Assembly (NCBI RefSeq): GCF_041431135.1
Contig: NZ_CP107799.1
Coordinates: 2,418,001-2,482,000, forward strand
Reading direction: 5' to 3'
DNA length: 64,000 nt
Source of the DNA: Streptomyces sp. NBC_00554
GTDB taxonomy: Bacteria > Actinomycetota > Actinomycetes > Streptomycetales > Streptomycetaceae
Shown here piece by piece: positions 44,254-53,171 of this stretch. Within the stretch, counting starts at the first letter, position 1, and each line of letters begins with the position of its first letter. The notes under the pieces are model-generated. The model had not been told where the DNA came from. It saw only the letters and a program-made list of their open reading frames with translations, and searched no databases. A program made the position numbers and the translations under genes.

Positions 44254-45222
44254 ATGGGAACGTACACACGAGTGGGGCTGGCCGGCGCAGGTGTCACCTG
44301 CGGCCTGCTGCTCCTCGCACTCAGCGTCGGGCACAACGGCGACGACGACCCGGCCGCCTCCACACAGCCGAGGAACGCGACCGCCGCGCCGCCGAAGGGC
44401 CCGTACGTCGCCCTCGGCGACTCCTACACCTCCGGCCCGGGGATCCCGGCCCAGACGGGCACGCCCGCCGGATGCGACCGCTCCGACCGCAACTACCCGG
44501 CGCTGGTCGCCCAGGAGCTGGAGATCAAGGCGGCCGACTTCCGGGACGTGAGCTGCAGCGGCGCCACCCTCGCCGACCTGTCCGCGCCGCAGACCACCGG
44601 CGACGGGGTCAACCCCGCCCAGTTGTCGGCGTTGTCGGCCTCGACCCGGCTGGTCACCATCGGCATCGGCGGGAACGACATCGGGTTCGGCTCGCTGGTC
44701 GAGAGTTGCGTCAAGCAGGGCGCCCTCTACGTCGCGACCGGCAGCGGCAAGTACACCGGCGACGACGCGCCCTGCCGCGGCCGGTACGTCTCCGATTCCG
44801 GCGACACCGACGAGGTGCGCCAGCGGATCCAGGCGGCGGGGGAACGCCTGGCCGACACACTGCGCGAGGTCGAGCGCCGCGCCCCGCAGGCCCAGGTGTA
44901 CGTCGTCGGATACCCGGCGATCCTGCCGGCCAAGGGCGCCGGCTGCGACGACGACATGACCCTCGCGCCCGACGACGCCACCTACCTCGACGACAAGGAG
45001 CGTCAGCTCAACAGCGTGCTGCGGGAGCAGGCGGCGTCTGCCGGTGCCGGGTACGTCGACACGTACACCCCCTCCGCCGGCCGTGACGCCTGTTCGGCGC
45101 GGGAGACCCGCTGGGTCGAGCCCCTCATTCCGGCGAACCCCGCCGCCCCCGTGCACCCCAACGAGCGCGGGGAGCGCGGCATGGCCGACGCCGTCCTGCG
45201 CACCCTCAAGGCTTTGCGATGA
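44254..45222 (+). CDS. Secreted SGNH/GDSL-type lipase or esterase (322 aa)
   Basis: An N-terminal hydrophobic segment (VGLAGAGVTCGLLLLALSVG) is a signal peptide or anchor. Then come the SGNH blocks: GDSYTSG (catalytic Ser, about 55-61), Gly in CSGATLADLS, IGIGGNDIGFG (Asn block) and HPNERGERGMAD (catalytic Asp/His type block) at the C-terminus. This is the extracellular Streptomyces lipase type with several disulfide-forming Cys residues. It lies behind leader repeat copy 1 and the MarR operators, so it is probably under MarR control. Confidence 0.93.
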   Translation: MGTYTRVGLAGAGVTCGLLLLALSVGHNGDDDPAASTQPRNATAAPPKGPYVALGDSYTSGPGIPAQTGTPAGCDRSDRNYPALVAQELEIKAADFRDVSCSGATLADLSAPQTTGDGVNPAQLSALSASTRLVTIGIGGNDIGFGSLVESCVKQGALYVATGSGKYTGDDAPCRGRYVSDSGDTDEVRQRIQAAGERLADTLREVERRAPQAQVYVVGYPAILPAKGAGCDDDMTLAPDDATYLDDKERQLNSVLREQAASAGAGYVDTYTPSAGRDACSARETRWVEPLIPANPAAPVHPNERGERGMADAVLRTLKALR

Positions 45223-45322
45223 GCCCGGGGCACACCGCGAACACCGGCCGTCCGTACCGGCGTACAGCGAATCCAACGAGTAGATCGAGCACATCGAGTA
45301 CATCGAGCAAGAGGAGCAGGGC

Positions 45323-46087
45323 ATGAGCAGCACAGGTCTTGAAGGGCGCGGCGTCGTCGTCACCGGAGCGGGGTCCGGAATCGGGCGGGCCGCCGCCCTT
45401 GAGTTCGCCGGGCAGGGCGCGAAGGTCCTGGTCGCCGATCTGAACAAGGACTCCGCCGAGCAGGTCGTCAAGGAGATCGAGGAGGCGGGCGGTGTGGCCC
45501 GCGCGGTCGTCGGCGATCTCAGCGACCCGCTGGTGGTGGACGAGGTCGTCGCGGTGGCCGTGGACGCCTTCGGCGGCGTGGACGTGCTGGTGAACAACGC
45601 GGGCGTCATGGACAACATGTCGGCCCTCGCCGACACCACCGACGCCGAGTGGGAGCGCGTCATCCGGGTCAACCTGACGGCGCCGTTCCTGCTCAGCCGG
45701 GCCGTGCTGCCGCACATGCTGGCGGCGGGCCGCGGCTCGATCGTGTTCACCGCGTCCGAGGCGAGCCTGCGGGGCAGCGCGGCCGGTGCCGCGTACACCG
45801 CCTCTAAGCACGGCATCGTCGGCCTGACGAAGTCCCTCGCCGTGATGTACCGGGGCCAGGGAATCCGCACCAACGCCATCGCCCCCGGTCCCACCGCGAC
45901 CAGCATCCAGGTCGATGCCGAGCGGACGGCCCACGGCCCCGGTGTCATCGGCCCCTACATCGGCCTCTCCGGCAAGGTGGCCGACCCCAGGGAACAGGCC
46001 GCCGCCATCGTCTTCCTCGCCTCCGACGCGGCCAGCAACGTCAACGGCGTGATCCTGCCGGTCGACTTCGGCTGGGCCGCGGTCTGA
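45323..46087 (+). CDS. Short-chain dehydrogenase/reductase (254 aa)
   Basis: Complete classical SDR: cofactor motif GAGSGIGRAAAL (about 14-25), NNAGVMD, the catalytic Ser in FTASEASLRG, YTASKHG (Tyr and Lys) and the proline-glycine APGPTAT. The substrate is unknown. It lies 100 bp after the lipase and 68 bp before the zinc dehydrogenase, probably one transcript. Confidence 0.95.
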   Translation: MSSTGLEGRGVVVTGAGSGIGRAAALEFAGQGAKVLVADLNKDSAEQVVKEIEEAGGVARAVVGDLSDPLVVDEVVAVAVDAFGGVDVLVNNAGVMDNMSALADTTDAEWERVIRVNLTAPFLLSRAVLPHMLAAGRGSIVFTASEASLRGSAAGAAYTASKHGIVGLTKSLAVMYRGQGIRTNAIAPGPTATSIQVDAERTAHGPGVIGPYIGLSGKVADPREQAAAIVFLASDAASNVNGVILPVDFGWAAV

Positions 46088-46155
46088 GCGGCCGAAGCCG
46101 AGGCACCGAGCGAGTCCGACAGTCAGCCATCACCCGAGAGAATGCGAGCAACTCC

Positions 46156-47199
46156 ATGACCACCATGAAGTCCGTACGGACCGGCGCGGTCGGCAAGGTC
46201 GAGGTCGTCGACGTGGAACGTCCGACGCCCGGCCCCAAGGACGCGCTGCTGCGGATCCGCGCCTGCGGCATCTGCGGCACCGATGTGACCTTCCTGCACA
46301 TGGGCGGGATGCCGTTCGGGCCGGGCGGTTCGATGATCTCGGTGCCGCTGGGGCACGAGCCGGCCGGTGAGATCGTCGAGGTCGGGGCCGAGGTCAGCGG
46401 TCTGAAGGCGGGCGACCGGGTGGTCGTCAACCCGCAGGGCGCGCCCTCCGGCATCATCGGCTGCGGCGGCAGGCTCGGCGGCATGAGTGACTACCTGCTG
46501 ATCGAGGACGCCGTCGTGGGCAAGAGTGTGGCCGTCTTCCCCGACCACGTGCCCTTCGATGTCGCCGCGCTCAACGAGCCGATGGCCGTCGCCCGGCACT
46601 GCGTCAACCGCTCCGAGGCCAAGCCCGCCGACAAGGTCGTCGTCTTCGGCGCCGGACCCATCGGACTCGGCGCCACCATCTGGCTCAAGCTGCGCGGCGT
46701 CGAGCACGTGGTCGTCGCCGACGTCATCCCCGAGCGCCTGGAGACCGCGCTCGCCATCGGCGCGGACGCCGTCATCAACTCGGCCACCGAGGACGTCACC
46801 GCCCGCCTGACCGAACTCCACGGGCAGGCCGCCAACGCCCTCGGCCAGCCGCGCGCCGGCACCGACATCTACATCGACGCCGCCGGGGCTCCCGCCGTCT
46901 TCAACGCCACCATCGCCTCCGCCAAGTGGAAAGCAAAGCTGGTCATGGTCGCCGTACAGAAGAAGTCCGACGCCATCGACCTCGGCGGCATGCTGCGCAG
47001 CGAACTGACGCTCATCGCCTCCCAGGGCTACCCCACCGAGATCTTCGAAGTGACCGCGGAGATCGCCGAGCACCATGAGCGCTTCGCCAGGCTCATCAGC
47101 CACCGCGTTCCGTTCTCCGAGGTCGAGCACGCCTTCGAGCTGACGATGACGCCCGGCGCCGCCGAGAAGGTCGTCGTCACCTTCGACGGCCAGGCGTAG
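46156..47199 (+). CDS. Zinc-dependent alcohol dehydrogenase family protein (347 aa)
   Basis: MDR fold with CGICGTDV (catalytic zinc Cys, about 36-43), GHEPAGE (His/Glu), and the NAD(P)-binding VVFGAGPIGLGATIW (about 171-185). The four-Cys structural zinc loop is missing: the segment is short and reads GAPSGIIGCGGRLGG. Its closest kind is the sorbitol/threonine-dehydrogenase-like group lacking the structural site. Substrate unknown. It ends 62 bp before leader repeat copy 2. Confidence 0.93.
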   Translation: MTTMKSVRTGAVGKVEVVDVERPTPGPKDALLRIRACGICGTDVTFLHMGGMPFGPGGSMISVPLGHEPAGEIVEVGAEVSGLKAGDRVVVNPQGAPSGIIGCGGRLGGMSDYLLIEDAVVGKSVAVFPDHVPFDVAALNEPMAVARHCVNRSEAKPADKVVVFGAGPIGLGATIWLKLRGVEHVVVADVIPERLETALAIGADAVINSATEDVTARLTELHGQAANALGQPRAGTDIYIDAAGAPAVFNATIASAKWKAKLVMVAVQKKSDAIDLGGMLRSELTLIASQGYPTEIFEVTAEIAEHHERFARLISHRVPFSEVEHAFELTMTPGAAEKVVVTFDGQA

Positions 47200-47260
47200 C
47201 CACCGTGCATGCCGTGGCCCCCGGGCTGTCGTGCTCGGGGACCACGCGCCAGGGCCGACG

Positions 47261-47331
47261 TACTGCGTTCTCAGTAGTCCGGATTGTCGGCAGGCGCACG
47301 ACGACGGGACACCCCTCTCCCCGCGAGTCTG
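47261..47331. repeat. Leader repeat, copy 2 (upstream of the MMPL gene)
   Basis: Second copy of the 71-bp leader at 44111-44181. The first 60 bp are identical. It ends 38 bp before the GTG of the MMPL gene. Here the triple MarR operator is absent. The two copies are direct repeats 3150 bp apart and frame the lipase, SDR and dehydrogenase genes. Confidence 0.92.
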
Positions 47332-47368
47332 GGGATGTATCCGAGATCAGATGTGGAGACCTCTGCCC

Positions 47369-49582
47369 GTGGCTACTTTTCTCAATCGACTGGGCCGACT
47401 GGCCTTCCGGCGGCGCTGGTTCGCCGCCCTTCTATGGGTGGCGGTGCTCGGCGGCGTCGGCTTCGGCGCGGCCACGGCGCCCGCCGCCCCCGACGCGAGC
47501 AACTCGATGCCGGGCATCGAGTCCCAGAAGGCGTTCGACCTGATGGAGCAGCGCTTCCCCGGCTCCACGGCCGACGGGGCGAACGCCCGGATCGTGTTCG
47601 TCGCGCCCGACGGGCAGAAGGTCACCTCGTCCGAGAACCGTGCGGTCATCGAGAAGTTCGTGGCCGAGGCGTCCGACGGTTCGCAGGTCGCCAGTGCGGT
47701 GAGCCCCTTCCAGGCGAAGGCGGTGAGTGAGGACGCCTCGACCGCGTACTCCACCGTCACCTACACGGCGAAGGCCGACGACCTCACCGACGCCGCCAAG
47801 AACACCCTGAAGGCCGCCATCAAGGAGGCCCAGGGCTCGGATCTGACCGTCGAGGTGGGCGGGACCGCGCTGGCGACCCAGCCTTCGGCGGGCGGAATGG
47901 CCGAGGTGATCGGTATCTCCATCGCGGCCGTCGTGCTGCTGGTCACGTTCGGTTCACTGACCGCCGCCGGGCTTCCGCTGCTCACCGCGATCATCGGAGT
48001 CGGCGTCAGCATGGCCGCGATCATGGCTCTGGCCAGTACGTTCGGCCTGTCCTCGACGACCGGCACGCTGGCCTCGATGCTGGGCCTCGCGTGCGGCATC
48101 GACTACGCCGTGTTCATCGTCTCCCGCTATCGCGAGGAGCGCGCCAAGGGCCATGCGCCCGAGGAGGCGGCGGGTCTTGCCACCGGAACCGCCGGGTCCG
48201 CGGTCGTCTTCGCCGGGCTCACCGTCGTCATCGCGCTGGCAGGGCTCGCGGTCGTCGGCGTGCCGATGCTCACCAAGATGGGTCTGGCCGCCGCGGGAGC
48301 GGTCGCCGTGGGCGTCCTCATAGCGCTGACGCTGGTCCCGGCCCTGCTCGGCTTCTGGCCGAACGCCGTGCTGTCCCGCTCCGCCCGCAAGCGCGGCCGG
48401 GTGAAGGAGGCCGGCGAGAAGAACGGGGGCACCCGCTGGGCACGGTTCGTGCTGCGCCGTCCGCTGCCGGTGCTCCTCCTCTCGGTCGTGGGCCTCGGCG
48501 CCCTCGCGATCCCGGTCCTCGACCTCCAGCTGGGCACGAGCGGGGACGAGGCCAAGCCCACCTCCACCACCGAGCGCCGCGCCTACGACGACCTCGCCCA
48601 GGGCTTCGGCCCCGGCTTCAACGGCCCGCTGACCATCGTCGTGGACGCCAAGGGCGCCGCCGACCCGAAGGCCGCGGTCCAGGTGATCGAGGAGAAGATC
48701 GGTGACACTGAGGGAGTCGTCTCCGTGTCGGCCGCGCGGTTCAACCCCGCGGGTGACACGGCCGTCTTCTCCGCGGTCCCGGCCGACGCGCCCACCAGCG
48801 AGAAGACCAAGGACCTCGTCCAGACCATCCGCGACGACCGTCCCGCGACCGAGTCCTCGACCGGCGCCGAGTTCGAGGTCACTGGAACCACCGCGCTGAA
48901 CATCGACGTCGCGCAGAAGATGCAGGACGCGCTGATCCCGTACCTGATCGTCGTGGTGGGCCTGGCGATCGTGCTCCTGATGGTGGTCTTCCGCTCGATC
49001 CTCGTACCGATAAAGGCGGCCTTCGGCTTCCTCCTGTCGGTCCTCGCGGCCCTCGGTTCCGTCGTCGCGGTCTTCCAGTGGGGCTGGGGCGCGGAGCTCC
49101 TGGGCGTCGAGTCGACCGGGCCGATCATGAGCATGATGCCGATCTTCCTGGTGGGCATCGTCTTCGGTCTCGCGATGGACTACGAGGTGTTCCTCGTCGC
49201 CCGGATGCGTGAGGCGTACGTCCATGGGGACGGGCCCGGTCAGGCGGTGGTCACCGGGTTCCGGTACAGCGCCCGGGTCGTGGTGGCGGCCGCGCTGATC
49301 ATGATCGCGGTGTTCTCCGGGTTCATCGGCGCCGGCGAATCCATGATCAAGATGATCGGCTTCGGTCTGGCCATCGCCGTCCTCTTCGACGCGTTCGTCG
49401 TCCGCATGGTGTTCGTGCCCGCGGTCCTCGCGCTGCTCGGCAGGGCGGCGTGGTGGATGCCTCGTTGGCTGGACCGGCTGCTGCCGAAGGTCGATGTGGA
49501 GGGTGAGGCGCTCGGCGGGCAGTCCGTCACCGCTGCCCCTGCCCAGGACGACGCGGCCGACCTGGAGAAGGCCCGGGTCTGA
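47369..49582 (+). CDS. MMPL-family RND transporter (737 aa)
   Basis: Polytopic exporter with two repeats of six membrane segments. TM1 follows FRRRWFAALLWVAVLGGVGFG, an extracytoplasmic domain covers about 45-170, then TM2-6 with LGLACGIDYAVFIVSRYREE (Asp-Tyr of the proton path), TM7 and its loop, and TM8-12 with FGLAMDYEVFLVARMREAY. It is an actinobacterial MMPL exporter of lipids, drugs or pigments. The GTG at 47369 or an in-frame ATG at 47351 can be the start. The leader repeat before it suggests the ancestral marR-leader-MMPL order. Confidence 0.95.
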   Translation: MATFLNRLGRLAFRRRWFAALLWVAVLGGVGFGAATAPAAPDASNSMPGIESQKAFDLMEQRFPGSTADGANARIVFVAPDGQKVTSSENRAVIEKFVAEASDGSQVASAVSPFQAKAVSEDASTAYSTVTYTAKADDLTDAAKNTLKAAIKEAQGSDLTVEVGGTALATQPSAGGMAEVIGISIAAVVLLVTFGSLTAAGLPLLTAIIGVGVSMAAIMALASTFGLSSTTGTLASMLGLACGIDYAVFIVSRYREERAKGHAPEEAAGLATGTAGSAVVFAGLTVVIALAGLAVVGVPMLTKMGLAAAGAVAVGVLIALTLVPALLGFWPNAVLSRSARKRGRVKEAGEKNGGTRWARFVLRRPLPVLLLSVVGLGALAIPVLDLQLGTSGDEAKPTSTTERRAYDDLAQGFGPGFNGPLTIVVDAKGAADPKAAVQVIEEKIGDTEGVVSVSAARFNPAGDTAVFSAVPADAPTSEKTKDLVQTIRDDRPATESSTGAEFEVTGTTALNIDVAQKMQDALIPYLIVVVGLAIVLLMVVFRSILVPIKAAFGFLLSVLAALGSVVAVFQWGWGAELLGVESTGPIMSMMPIFLVGIVFGLAMDYEVFLVARMREAYVHGDGPGQAVVTGFRYSARVVVAAALIMIAVFSGFIGAGESMIKMIGFGLAIAVLFDAFVVRMVFVPAVLALLGRAAWWMPRWLDRLLPKVDVEGEALGGQSVTAAPAQDDAADLEKARV

Positions 49583-49591
49583 GGACACCGC

Positions 49592-49629
49592 GCCGAGGGC
49601 CGTCCGTGGCGACACGGGCGGTCCTCGGC
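49592..49629 (+). terminator. 17-bp stem hairpin after the MMPL gene
   Basis: GCCGAGGGCCGTCCGTG (49592-49608) pairs with 49613-49629 around a GCGA tetraloop, with two mismatched positions. It lies 9 bp after the stop. Confidence 0.8.
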
Positions 49630-49688
49630 GGCGGTTCGTCCGCGCCGACGCTCACGATGGACCCAGCCCCACCCCGACCGGAGAACCG

Positions 49689-50870
49689 ATGATCAACAAC
49701 TTGCAGCGGTACGCGAAAGACCATCCACGCTTCGTCGACCTGATGGTCATCGTGCAGGTGCTGCTCATCGCCGTCCTCGGTAGCGCGACGAGCCTCCGGG
49801 AACCGTCGGGCGTCGAGGTCCCCTGGTGGCCCGGCGCACTCCTGGGAGTCATCGGTTCCGGGGCCCTCTGGTGGCGGCGCAGCCACCCCCGCACCGTCGT
49901 GGCGGTGACCGCGGTCACCGTCAACACCGGCAGCGCGGTGGGCTATCTGCTCACACCCCTGCTGCTCGCACCGCTCATGGTCGCGCTGTACGCGCTGGCC
50001 ATGTACACCAACCGCAGGACGGGCCGCATCGCCCTCTTCGCCGTCGTCGTCCTTCTCGTCGGCACGGCCGTGTTCGGCGACCACTACGACCATCCGTGGC
50101 CCCTCGAGACGATCGGCCCCGTGTTCTGGGTGCTGTCGCCACTGGCCTGGGGCACCGCGACCCGGCTGCGCCACGCCTACGTCGAGGCCGTGCAGGCCCG
50201 CGCCGAACACGCCGAGCGCACCCGCGAGGAGGAGGCGCGGCACCGGGTCGCCGAGGAGCGCGTACGCATCGCCCGCGAGTTGCACGACGTCGTCGCCCAT
50301 CACATGGCGCTGGCCAACGCCCTGGCCGGGACGGCCGCGCACCTCGCCCGTACTCATCCCGACCGGGTCCCGCGGATGCTCGACGACCTCGCCGACACGA
50401 CGTCCTCGGCACTGCGTGAACTCAAGTCCACCGTCGGCCTGTTGCGGCAGGCGAACGAGCCCGACGCGCCCCTGGAGCCCTCCCCCGGGCTCGGCCGGCT
50501 CTCCGACCTGACCACCGCGTTCGCCGCCGCCGGGCTCACCGTCAGTGTCACCACGGAAGGTGAGGAGCGGCCGCTCTCACCGGGCGTGGACCTGACCGCG
50601 TACCGGATCGTGCAGGAGGCACTGACGAATGTCGCGAAGCACGCCGCCGCGAAGACGGCGCGGGTTCGCTTCGCGTACTCCCGCGATCGGCTGACCGTCA
50701 CTGTCAGCGATGACGGGGACGCTGCGGGGCCCGCCGTTCCGGGGCCGAGCGGCGGTTTCGGTCTCATCGGGATGCGGGAGCGTGCCCAGTCCGTCGGGGG
50801 GCGTCTCGAGGCCGGCCGCCGGCCAGGCGGTGGCTTCACCGTGACGACGGAATTGCCGATCCGTGTGTAG
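49689..50870 (+). CDS. NarL-type sensor histidine kinase (393 aa)
   Basis: About five membrane segments in residues 18-160 with very short loops, so an intramembrane-sensing type. The HisKA_3 domain has RIARELHDVVAHHM (phospho-His near residue 199), and the HATPase domain has EALTNVAKHA and GGFGLIGMRERAQSVGG. It is 123 bp upstream of its response regulator on the same strand. The ATG at 49689 follows the MMPL terminator. Confidence 0.95.
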   Translation: MINNLQRYAKDHPRFVDLMVIVQVLLIAVLGSATSLREPSGVEVPWWPGALLGVIGSGALWWRRSHPRTVVAVTAVTVNTGSAVGYLLTPLLLAPLMVALYALAMYTNRRTGRIALFAVVVLLVGTAVFGDHYDHPWPLETIGPVFWVLSPLAWGTATRLRHAYVEAVQARAEHAERTREEEARHRVAEERVRIARELHDVVAHHMALANALAGTAAHLARTHPDRVPRMLDDLADTTSSALRELKSTVGLLRQANEPDAPLEPSPGLGRLSDLTTAFAAAGLTVSVTTEGEERPLSPGVDLTAYRIVQEALTNVAKHAAAKTARVRFAYSRDRLTVTVSDDGDAAGPAVPGPSGGFGLIGMRERAQSVGGRLEAGRRPGGGFTVTTELPIRV

Positions 50871-50993
50871 GCGCTCCGCAGGAGGTGTGGTGCTTCGTCT
50901 GCGGGCTCGCTGTGGCTGGTCGCGCAGTTCCCCGCGCCCCTTTGGGGCGCCTCCCCTCCCCCTCGTATCCAAGCCAAGATCCGGAAGAAGAAA

Positions 50994-51674
50994 ATGACCA
51001 TCCGCGTTCTCCTCGCCGACGACCAGGCCCTTCTGCGGGCCACCTTTCGGATCCTGATCGACTCCTGTGACGACCTGGAGGTGGTCGCGGAGGCCACTGA
51101 TGGGAAGGAAGCGGTCGAGCTCGCCCGTGTGCACCATCCCGACATCGTGTTGATGGACATCCGGATGCCCGGCACGGACGGCCTTGCCGCCACCGCCGCG
51201 ATCTGCGCCGACCCGGACCTGTCGGCCACCCGCGTACTGATCCTCACCACGTTCGAGATCGACGAGTACGTCGCCCAGGCGCTGCGCGCAGGTGCCAGCG
51301 GCTTCCTCGGCAAGGACGTCCGCGCCGACGAACTCCTGGACGCCATCCGCACCGTGGCCGCCGGGGACACCCTCCTCTCACCGCTGGCCACCCGTGCCCT
51401 CATCACCCGCTTCCTCACCACCCCGGCACCCGGCACCCCGCTGGCGCTCCCCGGTGCCCTCGACGCCCTCACCGCCCGTGAGCGCGAGGTGATGGCGCTG
51501 GCCGCGGAGGGTCACTCCAACACCGAGATCGCCGAGCGGCTCTTCGTCAGCCCTTTGACCGTACGCACCCATGTCCACCGTGCGATGACGAAGCTCAACG
51601 CCCGTGACCGCGCCCAACTGGTCGTGATCGCCTACCAGTCCGGCCTGGTACGCCCCATGCCGCCGCAGGGCTGA
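50994..51674 (+). CDS. NarL/LuxR-type response regulator (226 aa)
   Basis: The receiver has DD 9-10 (VLLADDQA), phosphoacceptor D54 in IVLMDIRMPG, the Thr in ILTTFE and the Lys in FLGKDV, all intact. The LuxR helix-turn-helix (about 155-218) has LTAREREVMALAAEGHSNTEIAERLFVSPLTVRTHV. It is the partner of the preceding kinase. Targets may include the MMPL exporter upstream, though no binding site is visible. Confidence 0.96.
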   Translation: MTIRVLLADDQALLRATFRILIDSCDDLEVVAEATDGKEAVELARVHHPDIVLMDIRMPGTDGLAATAAICADPDLSATRVLILTTFEIDEYVAQALRAGASGFLGKDVRADELLDAIRTVAAGDTLLSPLATRALITRFLTTPAPGTPLALPGALDALTAREREVMALAAEGHSNTEIAERLFVSPLTVRTHVHRAMTKLNARDRAQLVVIAYQSGLVRPMPPQG

Positions 51675-51695
51675 TCGCAGGGCAGGAGGTGGTCG

Positions 51696-52967
51696 TCACG
51701 CAGTGCCGGCGGCGAGATGCGGTTCCCGGTCGTCCAGGAACTCGACCAGGGCCAACGCCAGCAGCGCGCCCAGTGCGATCCACACGGTGACGGCGGGCGT
51801 CGGGCGGTTCCAGGCGAGCAGCGTGGCGGCGGCGACCGCGACCACCGTCCAGTTCAGCCAGGGTTTGACGCGGTGCACCCATTCTCCGGTCGGCCCCGCG
51901 GCGAACCCGGTAGCGTCGCGTACGGCGCCGATGCCGCCCGTCCACGCGGCCAGGACCCGGGAGGCCGCACGGCCCTTACCGGTCAGCCAGGCGCTCAGCG
52001 CGACGATCACGCCGAGGGTGATCACCATCCGTACCGTCGTCCGCAGGAAGCGCACCAAGGTGTCGAAGACGGCCCCCGCGGCGGGCTGGGAGACCCCGGC
52101 CGGGAGGCCGTCGAGGTAGAGAGCCCTGAACACCCAGAGCGCCAGTCCGAGGAGTGCCGCGCCGACCGCCACGGCGAGGGCGGCCACGACCAGGGCACGG
52201 CGTCTGCGTACGGCGGTGAGCACACCCGCCGCCGCGAGCAGCAGTGTCAGCACGGGCAGCCAGAATCCGACGAGTTGCAGCAGCCTGAAGCCCTTCTGGG
52301 CCTTGCCGATGGACTCGGAGGTCATGACCGTGAACTCGGTGTGCACCTCGGGGATCTTCGAGGCCACGGCGAGTCCGTTGTCGACGAGCGCCTGCTTGAC
52401 CTTTTCGATGACGGGGGCGAGGTCGATGATCACGGCGTCGTCGGTGAGTTTCACCGCTCCGCCGCCGCTTCCGGTCAGCGCCTTCTCGACGGCCGCGTGA
52501 ACTCTCCTGTTGAGCTGGGTCCACAGGGTGGCGAACGCGTCACTGCTCACGAACTTCAGCGCCGTGCTGTGCACGAACCCGCTGATCCCGGTGGTGACCG
52601 GGCCGCTCAGCGCGTCCAGGGCCTTGCCGGCCAGCGGGCGGTCGGCGGGCTCGACGGAGGAGAGGATCGTCGCTACGTCGAGTCTCTCCATAACCGCGTC
52701 GGTCACCCGGTTGGCGACGGCGGCCTGGAGGTCGGGGTCCGAGGCGAGGGGCTCCATGGTCTTCACGTACTGGTCGGTGTCCCCCACCGTGTCGCTCGCC
52801 CAGGACGCGACGGCGCTCAGCGGGGTGAGCACGGCGGCGAGGACGATCAGCAGCACGGCAAGGATCGCCCGTACGCGATGCCTGTGAACCTTGGGGCCGC
52901 GCTTCTCCAACTCCGCGACTCTGGCGCGTAGTTCGGTCAGCTCCTCCTGCGCTCCCGTGCTCGTCAT
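51696..52967 (-). CDS. Integral membrane protein of unknown function (423 aa)
   Basis: A short coiled N-terminus (LTELRARVAELEKRG) is followed by TM1 (ILAVLLIVLAAVLTPLSAVASW), an extracytoplasmic domain (about 55-225) with DQYVKTMEPLASDPDLQAAVANRVTDAV, then four or five further membrane segments, ending in a short acidic tail. I know this arrangement from Streptomyces hypothetical membrane proteins but no function is established. It converges on the two-component system with 21 bp between stops. Confidence 0.8.
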   Translation of the reverse strand: MTSTGAQEELTELRARVAELEKRGPKVHRHRVRAILAVLLIVLAAVLTPLSAVASWASDTVGDTDQYVKTMEPLASDPDLQAAVANRVTDAVMERLDVATILSSVEPADRPLAGKALDALSGPVTTGISGFVHSTALKFVSSDAFATLWTQLNRRVHAAVEKALTGSGGGAVKLTDDAVIIDLAPVIEKVKQALVDNGLAVASKIPEVHTEFTVMTSESIGKAQKGFRLLQLVGFWLPVLTLLLAAAGVLTAVRRRRALVVAALAVAVGAALLGLALWVFRALYLDGLPAGVSQPAAGAVFDTLVRFLRTTVRMVITLGVIVALSAWLTGKGRAASRVLAAWTGGIGAVRDATGFAAGPTGEWVHRVKPWLNWTVVAVAAATLLAWNRPTPAVTVWIALGALLALALVEFLDDREPHLAAGTA

Positions 52968-53171
52968 GCGGCCGGACCGGTCTTCTCCGCCATGGAAGGC
53001 TCCTCGCTAGAGATCACGTCCAGCCTCAGTGGTGGCGGCGGGTGCGACCTTCCGGGCAGGGCCGTTCGGGTGATCGCGGCTGCCGGTCACCCCGCCGGGG
53101 CCTCTCTGCTGTACTGGACCAATGCCATGCGCCGATCTCGACGAACTCGACCGCAGTACAGAGGCCGGGCC

